From positions 1 to 37,468 of the forward strand of contig JAITNK010000153.1 in NCBI GenBank assembly GCA_031290515.1: DNA of 37,468 nt. Direction: 5' to 3'. This stretch comes from Oscillospiraceae bacterium (GTDB taxonomy: Bacteria; Bacillota; Clostridia; Oscillospirales; Oscillospiraceae). Below are positions 1 through 9,121 of the stretch, in pieces. How positions within the stretch are numbered: position 1 is the first letter of the stretch; each line of letters opens with the position of its first letter. Position numbers and translations under genes: made by a program. A model generated the notes under the pieces. It searched no databases. It saw only the letters and a program-made list of their open reading frames with translations, and was not told the origin of the DNA.

Positions 1-1516
1 TGTCAAACAGCGTACCCTCCGGCGCGTCCGAAGCCTCGGTGAACTCGACCGTGATGTTCACTCTGCCGTGCGGCTGCGTGAACGCGGAGGACTTCGCAAG
101 GCTGCTCTCCGGCGTAACGCCGGTAATGTCGAAAATGCCGAACGCGTAGCCGTCGTCCGCCTTGTAAATCAGCGCGGTTCCCGGATACGCCTGATACGAC
201 GCGCTGAGCGCGCCGCTGAGCGCGGCAATCTTCGCGACCTCCGCGCCGTCCGCCGCGTAAAAGAGCTTGCCGGTGTTCTCGGCGTCCTCGCCGGTTATGA
301 TGATTACAACGCCGTACGGCGCGGGGTTCGCTTCGTCCGCCCAGACCGCGCCGCCGTCCGATACTGCCCACACGCCGTCCGCGCCGCCGTCGTTAAGCCG
401 GAATGCGAGTTCCGCGGCGGACATACCTGCCGCGTTGGCGACGTTGCCCTTTTGCACCGCCGCGGCTCCCGTTCCGGTAATTATCGCGGCGGTGCCGCCC
501 GTCCCGGTGTTGTACGAGTGACTGATTGTCGTCGCCGCCGCGGCTCCGGAGCTTCCGAGGATACTTCCGGAGTTTGTCGCCGTACCGCCCGTGACCTCGC
601 CGCGGTTGACGCAGGCTTCTATTGTGCCGCCGCTCTCAAACCTGCCGACGACTCCGCCGATGTGATATGAGTTGTTGGCGACGATAACCGAGCCGTAGTT
701 TATACAGCGCGACACCGTAACGTCGCCGGAGCCGCAGCCGAGGATACCGCCGCTCATTTCGCCGTAGCTTGCGGTCGTCGTAACCGACACATAACTGACG
801 CAGTTATCAATCAGCGTTCCGCCCGCGCCGCCCGCCGCCGCGGATACGATACCGCTTATGTACGCCGCGCTGCCGTCGTTCCCGGCGACGCTGCCGCGCA
901 CGGTGAGGTTCTTAACCGCCGCGCCGCTGATGAGTCCGAACAGCGCGTGACCGCGTCCGCCGGTGGTGATTCGCAGGTTGCGAATCTCGAACCCTCCGCC
1001 GTCAAACACGCCGGAGAACGCTTTCCCCGACGCGGCGGCGGCAATCACTCCGCCGTTCAGGTTTCCGATCGGAATCCACTCCTCGGTACCGCCGCCCGGG
1101 TTTAGGTCTATGTCCGCGGTGACGAGGAAGTACTTGCCCGCGTAACTCTCGCCGCCGTTGACCGCGTCCCGCATCTCAGCCAGGTCGGCTTTCGACGTTA
1201 TGAGGTACGGGCTTTCCGCCGTACCCTCGCCGCCGAACGCTTCGAGAGACGCGGAAGCGAACGCTTCCGCGGACAGAGCCGCGTCTTCGTCCGGTATTTC
1301 CGGGTTCTCCGGTTCTTGCGGGTTCTCCGGTTCTTGCGGGTCTGCGTCCGGTTCGCTCTCGTCCGGCGACTCCGCAGCGTAGCCGCCGGCGTAGCCGTCT
1401 GCCGGCTCGAACGCGTCTTCGGCGGCGAGTGCCGCCGGCGCGAGCAGCGTCAGCAGTAACGCCGCGGCAAGCGCGAACGCCATCGTCTGTCTGAGTCTTG
1501 TTCTTTGCCTTTTCAT
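1..1516 (-). CDS. Secreted GLUG-motif-like surface protein (partial, runs off the window start)
   Basis: Open frame read by hand from ATG at 1516 to position 1: MKRQRTRLRQTMAFALAAALLLTLLAPAALAAEDAF (signal peptide), then an acidic Pro linker (DPQEPENPQEPENPEIPDED), then GLUG-like repeats (AESPYLITSKADLAEM, FSGVFDGGGFEIRNLRI, ISGIVSAAAGG, SGGILGCGS, IGGVVGRFESGGTIEACVNRGEV). Absent from the ORF track because it is open at the edge. Confidence 0.85.
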   Translation of the reverse strand, partial: MKRQRTRLRQTMAFALAAALLLTLLAPAALAAEDAFEPADGYAGGYAAESPDESEPDADPQEPENPQEPENPEIPDEDAALSAEAFASASLEAFGGEGTAESPYLITSKADLAEMRDAVNGGESYAGKYFLVTADIDLNPGGGTEEWIPIGNLNGGVIAAAASGKAFSGVFDGGGFEIRNLRITTGGRGHALFGLISGAAVKNLTVRGSVAGNDGSAAYISGIVSAAAGGAGGTLIDNCVSYVSVTTTASYGEMSGGILGCGSGDVTVSRCINYGSVIVANNSYHIGGVVGRFESGGTIEACVNRGEVTGGTATNSGSILGSSGAAAATTISHSYNTGTGGTAAIITGTGAAAVQKGNVANAAGMSAAELAFRLNDGGADGVWAVSDGGAVWADEANPAPYGVVIIITGEDAENTGKLFYAADGAEVAKIAALSGALSASYQAYPGTALIYKADDGYAFGIFDITGVTPESSLAKSSAFTQPHGRVNITVEFTEASDAPEGTLFD

Positions 1517-1552
1517 TAAGTGTACCCCTCGAAATATTATTTGTTTGCGAAC

Positions 1553-1592
1553 AAAAAACCCCCGGATAACGCATAAGCGTAATTCGGAGGTT
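1553..1592 (-). terminator. Intrinsic terminator of the riboswitch leader
   Basis: Minus strand CCTCCGAATTACGC-TTAT-GCGTTATCCGGGGG followed by TTTTTT, between the riboswitch and the start codon. Confidence 0.75.
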
Positions 1593-1654
1593 GATGTCTT
1601 GGATGCCCGGCAGTCCGCGCAAGCGCAATAAGCGCAGGGGCAGTAACGCCCCGC

Positions 1655-1910
1655 GGACTATGCCGCAACTCAAGTAGGTCTCCTGAGCTCACGCGCGGCT
1701 TTCGCCGCGAACCCTTACTCCGTGCCTTCTCCGCGCTTCAAACGCGAATGACCGACTTTTGATCGTCTTGAAGTAAAGACGTATGTACCCGCAACGCGCG
1801 GAACATACCGCTTACAGTAGGAAAAGTGCCGCTTCTCTGGTTTACGCGTCACGCTCCTGCATATGCCGTTCCGGCGCGTCCGCTTTCGCGAACGTCCCGT
1901 TCCGGCTTTC
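1655..1910 (-). ncRNA. Cobalamin (B12) riboswitch (approximate bounds)
   Basis: Minus strand has the B12-box-like GAGCTCAGGAGACCTACTTGAG, upstream CCTACTGTAAGCGG (cf. CCCGCTACTGTAAGCGG), GTCATT and GGAGAAGGC (cf. GCCACTG / GGGAAGGC), in the order of the RF00174 core. Confidence 0.78.
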
Positions 1911-2031
1911 CTCGCCGCCCGCGCGCCGTATGCGCGCCGGACGACCCTGCACAGTTCCCTGCCGCTTCCGCAGCCGAGCCCTGCACCTCCTGATTGCTGA
2001 ATTTATTTAGTTTGTGTCTTGCTGTAACAAA

Positions 2032-2060
2032 AGTGTAACAGAAAGAACCCGCCCTGTCAA
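2032..2060 (-). promoter_or_regulatory. Sigma70-type promoter for the riboswitch transcript
   Basis: Minus strand TTGACA (2055-2060), 17-nt spacer, TACACT (2032-2037). Confidence 0.65.
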
Positions 2061-2070
2061 GGCGGGTTCT
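2044..2070 (-). terminator. Stem-loop, probable terminator of the upstream minus transcript
   Basis: AGAACCCGCC / GGCGGGTTCT 10-bp perfect stem with 7-nt loop; T-rich sequence follows on the minus strand. Confidence 0.5.
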
Positions 2071-2299
2071 ATAATAATCGTTGTCAGTTTTTGCAGTAAA
2101 AGTTTGTAAAATTTGTTCGATTTTGTAAATTCTTTGGATGTTTTCCCGCGGTTTACACGTCCCGCGGCAGCCGTGCGACGCTCCGGCGGTCCGCGCCCGC
2201 AACCGCGCACGGTACCGCGAACCCCGCAATCGGTTCGTTCGCGTACATCAGGCGCAGCCCGCCGTTTTCAAGCTCCGCCGCACCGGAACGCAGACGCGC

Positions 2300-2482
2300 T
2301 TATAAGGTCGTTTCTTCCGGATTGTCGTATGAATCCTCGTCGTCGCTTTCAATAAACATATCTTCCGTGACCTGCTGCGCTTTTTTGAGTTTTTCCGTAA
2401 TCGCAACAAGCCCCTCTAACGCTTCGACGGCAATCGACATTTGCCCGGCTAAATGGAAATACATAGCTTTGTAGTCCGCCAC
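2300..2482 (-). CDS. Small hypothetical protein (60 aa)
   Basis: ORF MADYKAMYFHLAGQMSIAVEALEGLVAITEKLKKAQQ...; resembles small conserved Clostridia proteins; lies downstream of the tRNA on the same strand. Confidence 0.7.
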   Translation of the reverse strand: MADYKAMYFHLAGQMSIAVEALEGLVAITEKLKKAQQVTEDMFIESDDEDSYDNPEETTL

Positions 2483-2550
2483 AGAAACGCCTCCGCAAAT
2501 TATTCGTTATCGTATTCGTTACCGCCGCGCTTACGCGGCGCGTATTTGGA

Positions 2551-2622
2551 GCTGGTGGGGAGACTCGAACTCCCGACCTGCTGATTACGAATCAGCAGCT
2601 CTACCGACTGAGCTACACCAGC
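2551..2622 (-). tRNA. tRNA-Thr (anticodon CGU)
   Basis: Minus strand GCTGGTG TA GCTC AGTCGGTA GAGC T GCTGA TTCGTAA TCAGC AGGTC GGGAG TTCGAGT CTCCC CACCAGC; full cloverleaf, CGT at the anticodon. Confidence 0.96.
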
Positions 2623-2680
2623 GTATTCACTTACTCCGCACACGCGCGGCCGCCCTCAAACCGGAACCCGATTGTGAGAT

Positions 2681-2709
2681 ATTATACACGCCGCGCGGCT
2701 GATTGTCAA
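2681..2709 (-). promoter_or_regulatory. Consensus promoter of tRNA-Thr
   Basis: Minus strand TTGACA-17 nt-TATAAT. Confidence 0.8.
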
Positions 2710-2801
2710 CTGAATTTTTCATTCCCGCGGAATTGCTGCGGGAGCGCAACAAATTTACAAAAACTCCGCTTGAATCCACAAAATACGACGCGTTTGCTTT
2801 G

Positions 2802-2829
2802 TTGACTTTTTTTGCGTATCAGTTATAAT
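2802..2829 (+). promoter_or_regulatory. Promoter of hppA
   Basis: TTGACT-16 nt-TATAAT. Confidence 0.65.
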
Positions 2830-2839
2830 AACTGAGTGA

Positions 2840-2944
2840 CGGCGCGGGAGCCTTTCGGTATGCCGCCGTCCGCTGTTCCGCGTGAAGAAGCGCGGCGGCG
2901 TTATTTTTATGCCCGGGAGCTTTATGCCCTCCGGTGCCGCGCCG
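2840..2944 (+). ncRNA. Structured 5' leader (candidate cis-regulatory RNA) of hppA
   Basis: Closing stem CGGCGCGG (2840-2847)/CCGCGCCG (2937-2944) encloses hairpin GCCGCCG (2862-2868)/CGGCGGC (2893-2899) and hairpin CCGGGAG (2913-2919)/CTCCGG (2929-2934). Confidence 0.45.
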
Positions 2945-2983
2945 AACCACATATACATATAATAAAAAGGAGTGCTGAGAACC

Positions 2984-5065
2984 GTGGAAAAACTGATACC
3001 CGTAATTGCGGCAGTCGGCGCGTTGAGCCTCGCCGTCGCCGCGCTCGTCTACGTCTGGATCGGCAAGCGCGACGCGGGAACCGACCGTATGAAAGAAATC
3101 GCATCCTATATCCGTGAGGGCGCGATGGCGTTTCTCTTCCGCGAGTATCGCATAATCGCGATCTTCGCGGTACTTTTGTTCTTCGTCGTGAGCCTCGCGA
3201 CGACGTGGCTCACCGGAGTCGCGTTCCTCGTCGGAGCCGTGTTCTCAATCCTCGCGGGCTTCTGCGGAATGAGTACGGCGACGAAGTCGAACGTCCGCAC
3301 AGCCGCCGCCGCGCAAAAAGGCGGCATCGGACAAGCCCTCAAAGTCGCGTTCCGCGGCGGCGCGGTTATGGGACTCTGCGTCGTCGGTTTCGGCGCGCTC
3401 GGAATCGGTATCCTGCTCCACTTTCTCGGAATCGATAACGCGAGCGTACTTACCGGCTTCTCGCTCGGCGCGTCGTCGATTGCGCTGTTCGGACGGGTCG
3501 GCGGCGGTATCTACACCAAGGCGGCGGACGTTGGAGCCGACCTTGTCGGCAAGGTCGAAGCCGGAATCCCGGAAGACGACCCGCGCAACCCCGCCGTCAT
3601 CGCCGACAACGTCGGCGACAACGTGGGCGACGTCGCCGGAATGGGCTCCGACCTCTTTGAGTCGTACGTCGGCTCGATTATCGCGGCGGTCATACTCGCG
3701 GCAGGCTCCGTCGCTATGTTCGCGGACAAGATTTTCTCCGCCGACAAAATCGCGGCCGCCGGAAATATCGCGAAGTCAACGCTCCGCACGGACGCCGCGG
3801 TGTTCCCGCTGATACTCGCGGGAATCGGCATACTCGCGTCGATTCTCTCCGTGTTCCTCGTCGGCGGCAAAAACACAAAGAACCCCGCAGCCGCGCTGAA
3901 CGCCGGAACGTATGTTTCCTCCGCAATCGTACTCGTCGCCTCCGCCGTACTCAGCAAGCTGATTTTCGGAACGTACTCCGCCGCAATCGCGATTGCCGCG
4001 GGACTTATCGTCGGCGTTGCTATCGGAATGATTACGGAGGTGTACACCTCCGCCGAATACAAGCACGTCAGGGGAATCGCAAAGCAGGCGGAAACCGGTC
4101 CCGCGACCGCGATAATCGACGGTTTCGCCGTCGGTATGGCGAGTACGGTGCTTCCGATTCTGCTTATCGGCTTCGGCGTGTTTATCGCGTACTGGCAGGC
4201 GGGAATCTACGGAATCGCGCTCGCCGCCGTCGGTATGCTCTCGACGACCGGTATCGTCGTCGCGGTTGACGCGTACGGTCCCGTCTCCGACAACGCCGGA
4301 GGTATCGCCGAAATGGCGGAGCTTCCGGAGTCCGTCCGCGAGATTACGGACAAGCTCGACTCCGTGGGCAACACCACCGCCGCAATCGGCAAGGGCTTCG
4401 CTATCGGCTCCGCCGCGCTTACCGCACTCGCGCTGTTCGTGAGCTTCGCGGAAGTCTCCGGTCTCGCGAAAATCGGCATCAATATTCTGAACCCCGCCGT
4501 CGTTATCGGACTGCTTATCGGCGGAATGCTGCCGTTCCTGTTCAGCGCGCAGACTATGCGCTCCGTCGGCAAGGCGGCGTTCCAGATGATTGAGGAAGTG
4601 CGCCGTCAGTTCCGTGAGGACAAGGGCATTATGGCGGGCACCTCGAAGCCGGACTACGCGCGCTGCGTCGATATTTCCACTCGCGCCGCCCTCAAAGAGA
4701 TGATTGCGCCCGCGGTACTCGCGGTGCTGTCGCCCCTCGCGGTCGGACTCATACTCGGCAACTCCGCGCTCGGCGGAATGCTCGCGGGCGCGCTCGTCGC
4801 GGGCGTACTGCTCGCGATTACGATGTCGAACGCGGGCGGCGCGTGGGACAACGCGAAGAAGCACATTGAGGCTTCGGGCAAAAAAGGCACCGAGACTCAC
4901 AAAGCCGCCGTCGTAGGCGACACGGTCGGCGACCCGTTCAAGGACACGTCGGGACCGTCGATTAACATACTCATCAAGCTGATGACAATCGTCGCGCTCG
5001 TATTCGTACCGCTGTTCAAAAACTTCAACGGCGGGCAGGGTTTGCTCGAAAAGTTCCTGAAATAG
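2984..5065 (+). CDS. hppA: Membrane-bound pyrophosphatase, K+-dependent Na+-pump type
   Basis: [47 protein letters not shown] and [21 protein letters not shown] motifs; GTG start at 2984 fits the AAAAGGAG RBS better than 2972. Confidence 0.95.
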   Translation: MEKLIPVIAAVGALSLAVAALVYVWIGKRDAGTDRMKEIASYIREGAMAFLFREYRIIAIFAVLLFFVVSLATTWLTGVAFLVGAVFSILAGFCGMSTATKSNVRTAAAAQKGGIGQALKVAFRGGAVMGLCVVGFGALGIGILLHFLGIDNASVLTGFSLGASSIALFGRVGGGIYTKAADVGADLVGKVEAGIPEDDPRNPAVIADNVGDNVGDVAGMGSDLFESYVGSIIAAVILAAGSVAMFADKIFSADKIAAAGNIAKSTLRTDAAVFPLILAGIGILASILSVFLVGGKNTKNPAAALNAGTYVSSAIVLVASAVLSKLIFGTYSAAIAIAAGLIVGVAIGMITEVYTSAEYKHVRGIAKQAETGPATAIIDGFAVGMASTVLPILLIGFGVFIAYWQAGIYGIALAAVGMLSTTGIVVAVDAYGPVSDNAGGIAEMAELPESVREITDKLDSVGNTTAAIGKGFAIGSAALTALALFVSFAEVSGLAKIGINILNPAVVIGLLIGGMLPFLFSAQTMRSVGKAAFQMIEEVRRQFREDKGIMAGTSKPDYARCVDISTRAALKEMIAPAVLAVLSPLAVGLILGNSALGGMLAGALVAGVLLAITMSNAGGAWDNAKKHIEASGKKGTETHKAAVVGDTVGDPFKDTSGPSINILIKLMTIVALVFVPLFKNFNGGQGLLEKFLK

Positions 5066-5175
5066 CGGTTATTCCGCTCGGTCGGGCAAAGCCCCGCCGT
5101 CGCTCAATATTTCGCCGCAACGCCGTTTCCGTGAGACGCGCCTGCGCCGGAATACCTGCCGCCGGGAGTGCCGGC

Positions 5176-5213
5176 AAAGCAACTGCGCGGTCATATGACC
5201 GCGCAGTTGCTTT
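5176..5213. terminator. Perfect 38-nt palindrome, bidirectional terminator
   Basis: AAAGCAACTGCGCGGTCATATGACCGCGCAGTTGCTTT between the convergent hppA (+) and 5223..5612 (-). Confidence 0.75.
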
Positions 5214-5222
5214 ACGTTTTCG

Positions 5223-5612
5223 CTATACCGTGCCGCCCGCACCGTCGCCTCCGGGCGTGACAAACGGATTGTACACGCTGCCGGCGTAGGCGTTCCACGC
5301 GGAAAGGCTGTTGTCGAACGCGGCGTTTCGCACGCCGTTCGCGGCGGGAACCGCCCCCGTCATATCGGCGGAGCTGGCAATTCCGAGATTCGCGCCCGTG
5401 AGGTCGAACGCGCCGTAAATATTGTGCTTCAGCTGGTTGAACATTCTGTCGTTCGGCGTAATCCCGAGCGGTGTGAAGTCAACCGCCTTGTACGGCGTTT
5501 CTCCGAGTCCGGGATTCACGGGAATCTGCGGACTTAACCCGAGCGCGGCGTTCACGATATAGCTTTTCGTCGGATCGTCCTGATCCGGAGCCCTTGTTAA
5601 AAAATCACTCAT
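5223..5612 (-). CDS. Hypothetical protein (129 aa)
   Basis: ORF MSDFLTRAPDQDDPTKSYIVNAALGLSPQIPVNPGLGETPYKAVDF..., good RBS (AAGGAGAG) upstream. Confidence 0.7.
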   Translation of the reverse strand: MSDFLTRAPDQDDPTKSYIVNAALGLSPQIPVNPGLGETPYKAVDFTPLGITPNDRMFNQLKHNIYGAFDLTGANLGIASSADMTGAVPAANGVRNAAFDNSLSAWNAYAGSVYNPFVTPGGDGAGGTV

Positions 5613-5683
5613 TGAAAGCGGCTCTCCTTCTTTCGCGCGTCAGCGCAGTCATAGTATGCGCCGCGAGAGCCTCCGCTAAACGG

Positions 5684-6493
5684 CTAATTTTTGGATTGCA
5701 AGTGCCGTATGTAATAGAACATATACTGTTGTGCGACGCCCGCCCACGGCGAGAATACCCTGTGGTCGAAGTCCGGCGGAAAGTACTCGCGCAGAGCCTT
5801 TTTCACCCAGGTGTCCACCGGGAACGCGTCATACTGCCGCAGTCCGAACAGCGCGGCGCACGACGCTACTTTCAGACCGACTCCCGGAAGCCGCATAAGC
5901 TCCCGCAGCGCGTCGCCGCAGTCGGCTTCGCGCAGAGCGTCGAGGTCGAGACCGCCGTCCGCGGCGGCTTTCGCGGCTTCGATAATGTACTTCGCGCGGT
6001 ATCCGGAGCGCAGCGGCGCGAGGTCGGCTTCGGACAGCCCTGCGAGCGTCCGCGCCGCCGGAAACGCGTACATACCGCCGCCGAGCGGGTCGCCGAACAG
6101 CCGGCAAAGCTCCGCGATTATCTTTTTAATCCGCGGAATGTTGTTGCACTGCGACACGATAAACGAGCAGAGCGCTTCCCACGGTTCCTGACGCAGTATG
6201 CGAAGTCCGGCGGAAAACTCGGCAGCCGCGGTCATAAACTCACCGGACGCGACCCGTTTCGCAATCTCGGCATAGCCGGTGCCGAGGTCGAAGTACTCGC
6301 GCCAGAGCGGCAGGTCGGCTTCCGGCGCGTCGGTCTCGACCGTGTCTCCGCGCTCGGCGAGGCGCAGCGTCCTCCCGAACGCCGCGCCTCGCCATACCCC
6401 GTCTGTCTCTTCCCACCTGAAGCATTGCCCGCAATCAAGCGTTTTTTGTATGCTAAGCTCCGAAATTAAGCATAGTTTTTGCCATTTTTCCAT
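5684..6493 (-). CDS. ogg: 8-oxoguanine DNA glycosylase (OGG family)
   Basis: LSIQKTLDCGQCFRWEE (OGG_N), PWEALCSFIVSQCNNIPRIKKII and LPGVGLKVASCAALFGLRQYDAFPVDTWVKK (HhH-GPD). Start taken at MEKWQ (6493) rather than the track start. Confidence 0.9.
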   Translation of the reverse strand: MEKWQKLCLISELSIQKTLDCGQCFRWEETDGVWRGAAFGRTLRLAERGDTVETDAPEADLPLWREYFDLGTGYAEIAKRVASGEFMTAAAEFSAGLRILRQEPWEALCSFIVSQCNNIPRIKKIIAELCRLFGDPLGGGMYAFPAARTLAGLSEADLAPLRSGYRAKYIIEAAKAAADGGLDLDALREADCGDALRELMRLPGVGLKVASCAALFGLRQYDAFPVDTWVKKALREYFPPDFDHRVFSPWAGVAQQYMFYYIRHLQSKN

Positions 6494-6534
6494 AGTATAC
6501 CCCACAATATATTGTATAATCAGCCGTCTGCGAC

Positions 6535-6695
6535 TGCTCCGCGCCCGCAGGCGCGTTCCCTGTGCGAACGCAGTGAGCACGGAGCGACGGGAGGGCTTTC
6601 TCACCCCGCAAAGTCTGCGGACTTCGCGGGGACCCCGATTGCCCGACCAGCGGCAAATAACCGGCTCCGCGCCCGCAGGCGCGTTCCCCGCGGTC
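6535..6695 (+). repeat. Degenerate copies of the dispersed repeat between ogg and the ligase gene
   Basis: GCCCGCAGGCGCGTTCCCTGTGCGAACGCAGTGAGCACGGAGCGACGGGAGGGCTT...GCCCGACCAGCGGCAAATAA, then GCCCGCAGGCGCGTTCCCCG again; antisense to both flanking genes. Confidence 0.7.
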
Positions 6696-8956
6696 TACAG
6701 CTTGTTGCGCTGCACTTTTCCGTTTATCGTCTTAGGCAGCTCGTCGCGGAAGACCACCACGCGCGGGTACTTGTACGGCGCGGTGTGCGTTTTGACGTAG
6801 TTCTGAATCTCTTTCGCAAGCTCGTCGGACGGCTCTCTGCCCTTGACGAGGACGACGCTCGCCTTGACCACCTGACCGCGGATTTCGTCCGGCACGGCGG
6901 ACACTCCGCATTCGAGGACGTACGGAAGCTCCATTATGACGCTCTCGATTTCAAACGGTCCGATACGGTAGCCGGAAGACTTGATAACGTCGTCCACGCG
7001 CCCGACGTACCAGAAGTAACCCTCCTCGTCGCGCCAAGCCGTGTCTCCGGTGTGGTAAAATCCGCCGGTCCAAGCTTCGGCGTTCTTGTCCTCGCGCCCG
7101 TAGTATCCGAGGAAAAGTCCGGCGGGCGTACCTTTTTCGACGCGGACTACGATTTCGCCGGTCTCTCCCGCGGGGAGACTGTTCCCGTTCTCGTCCACGA
7201 CGTCGAGGTCGTAAGCCGGGTTCGCCGCGCCCATACTGCCGATACGCGGCGTGGTGCCGACGAAGTTGCCGATAAGCAGCGTCGTCTCCGTCTGCCCGAA
7301 GCCCTCCATAAGCGAAAGCCCGGTCGCCTCTTTGAACTTGTTGAACACCTCGGGGTTCAACGCCTCTCCCGCCGTCGTCGCGTGCTTGATACTCGACAGG
7401 TCGTATTTCGACAAGTCCTCGCGGATTAGGAAACGGAAGATAGTCGGCGGCGCGCAGAACGTCGTTATACCGTACTTCGCGAACAGCGGAAGCACCTCCG
7501 CGGAGTCGAATCGGTCGAAATCGTATGTGAACACCGCGCCCTCGCACATCCACTGACCGTAGATTTTGCCCCACAACGCTTTGCCCCAGCCGGTGTCGGA
7601 AATTGTGAAGTGGATTCCGTCGGGATCGACGTTGTGCCAGTATTTCGCAGTTGCGAGGTGTCCGAGCGGGTACTTGTGGCTGTGCGTCACGAGCTTCGGA
7701 TAGCCGGTCGTGCCGGACGAGAAGAACATAAGGCACTCGCCGTCGCCGCCGACCGAGGCTTCCGTGCGGGTATAGACGCTGCGGAATTTTTCATATTCGC
7801 CGTCGAAGTCGCGCCAGCCGTCCGCCGTGCCGTTGACCATAACGCGGACGCGGACGCCCGGGTACCTGACGAGCGACTTCTCCGCCTCGAGGTACGCGCC
7901 GGACTGCTTCGTCGTAATGATCGCGTCTACGCTTCCGGCTTCAAATCGGTAATCGAAGTCGTGTTCGAGCAGCTGGTCGGGAGCCGGAATCATAACCGCG
8001 CCGATCTTGTGCAGCGCGAGAACGGAAATCCAGAACTGCCAGTTGCGTTTCAGCACGAGCATTACCCGGTCGCCGCGGGCTACGCCGAGCGACTCGAGAT
8101 AGTTCGCCGCGCGGGACGACATACGCGACATATCGGCGAAGGTGAACCGCTTTTCGCCGCGGTCGCGGTCGAGCCACAGCATAGCGAGCTTGTCGGGGCT
8201 TTTCTCCGCGAGCGCGTCCACTATGTCGAACGCGAAATTGAAGTTTTCGGCGTTTTTGAATCGAATCGAGAGCGGCGAGCCGTGTTCGTTTTCCTCGACC
8301 TCGACGAATTTTTCATACATCAGCGCGCGGTTGACGCGCAGCGGCTCGACGATTTCGGCTGCCGGCTCCTCCTCCGTCTTCGCCGGAAGCACGACCGCGA
8401 CGAACACGCACTCCGTGCCGCCGACGGCGATCATACCGTGCGGGTGTCCGGAGTTGTAGTAAATCGAGTCGCCGGCGACGAGCGTTTCGGTATGTCCGCC
8501 GATTTGGACGCGGAGCGAACCGGACAGCACATAGTCGAACTCGTGACCCTCGTGCGTGTCAAGCTCGACGGGTTCGGACTGCAGCTTCTCGTCGTACGCG
8601 TAGCGGACAATGTACGGACGTCCGACCTTGTCCTTGAAAAGCGGCGCGAGGTCGCGGATGTCGTGTCCGCCCTCGCTCGCGGTGACGCGTCCGTCGCCCG
8701 CCCTGGTGAGCTGATACATCGTCAGGCGCGCGGTACTCGTTCCCTCGAGAATGTCGGACAGCCCGACGTTGAACAGCGCGGAGCATTTGAGAATGTAGGA
8801 ATACGGCAGGTTCGCCGCACCGGATTCGTACGCGGCGTATTCCTCGGCGGAAAACTCGGTTTCGCGCGCGGCTTCCTCTACGGAAAGTCCCGCGATTTCG
8901 CGCAGCTCCCGGAGCCGCGCCGCCACGTCGGCGAGGGACTGGGTTGTATTCGGCAT
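6695..8956 (-). CDS. XRE HTH - cupin - AMP-dependent acyl-CoA synthetase fusion (753 aa)
   Basis: MPNTTQSLADVAARLRELREIAGLSVEEAARETEFSAEEYAAYESG (XRE), HEGHEFDYVLSGSLRVQIGGHTETLVAGDSIYYNSGHPHG (cupin), MFFSSGTTGYPKLVTHSH / YHTGDTAWRDEEGYFWYVGRVDDVIKSSGYRIGPFEIES / TINGKVQRNKL (ANL ligase), one uninterrupted frame; AGGAG RBS before ATG at 8956. The N-terminal extension in the track is the T-box leader. Confidence 0.92.
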   Translation of the reverse strand: MPNTTQSLADVAARLRELREIAGLSVEEAARETEFSAEEYAAYESGAANLPYSYILKCSALFNVGLSDILEGTSTARLTMYQLTRAGDGRVTASEGGHDIRDLAPLFKDKVGRPYIVRYAYDEKLQSEPVELDTHEGHEFDYVLSGSLRVQIGGHTETLVAGDSIYYNSGHPHGMIAVGGTECVFVAVVLPAKTEEEPAAEIVEPLRVNRALMYEKFVEVEENEHGSPLSIRFKNAENFNFAFDIVDALAEKSPDKLAMLWLDRDRGEKRFTFADMSRMSSRAANYLESLGVARGDRVMLVLKRNWQFWISVLALHKIGAVMIPAPDQLLEHDFDYRFEAGSVDAIITTKQSGAYLEAEKSLVRYPGVRVRVMVNGTADGWRDFDGEYEKFRSVYTRTEASVGGDGECLMFFSSGTTGYPKLVTHSHKYPLGHLATAKYWHNVDPDGIHFTISDTGWGKALWGKIYGQWMCEGAVFTYDFDRFDSAEVLPLFAKYGITTFCAPPTIFRFLIREDLSKYDLSSIKHATTAGEALNPEVFNKFKEATGLSLMEGFGQTETTLLIGNFVGTTPRIGSMGAANPAYDLDVVDENGNSLPAGETGEIVVRVEKGTPAGLFLGYYGREDKNAEAWTGGFYHTGDTAWRDEEGYFWYVGRVDDVIKSSGYRIGPFEIESVIMELPYVLECGVSAVPDEIRGQVVKASVVLVKGREPSDELAKEIQNYVKTHTAPYKYPRVVVFRDELPKTINGKVQRNKL

Positions 8957-9121
8957 TTGTTGTTGTTCTCCTTTTTTTGTCGCTCGGTCGGAATGAATCC
9001 GGCCTTCGCTTATTTTTTCGCCGCCGTCTGCGGCGACTCTCCGCAGCACTGACTGCGGTCCGGGTGCGCTTCCGCAGCCGCGTACCCGCGAAACGGGTCG
9101 GGGCGCGCCCGAACGGCAAAT

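Noticed and set aside
1176-1673. 165-aa minus-strand ORF upstream of the GLUG protein
   Set aside because: Overlaps the riboswitch terminator and the signal peptide in another frame; the 1..1516 frame is the real gene.
3776-4900. 374-aa minus-strand ORF and other antisense ORFs in hppA
   Set aside because: Antisense shadow of hppA, which has clear family motifs.
5223-5612. Hypothetical 129-aa protein as a novel system component
   Set aside because: Isolated gene with no informative neighbour or motif; listed only as a feature.
7610-9052. 480-aa plus-strand ORF
   Set aside because: Antisense shadow of the XRE-cupin-ligase fusion.
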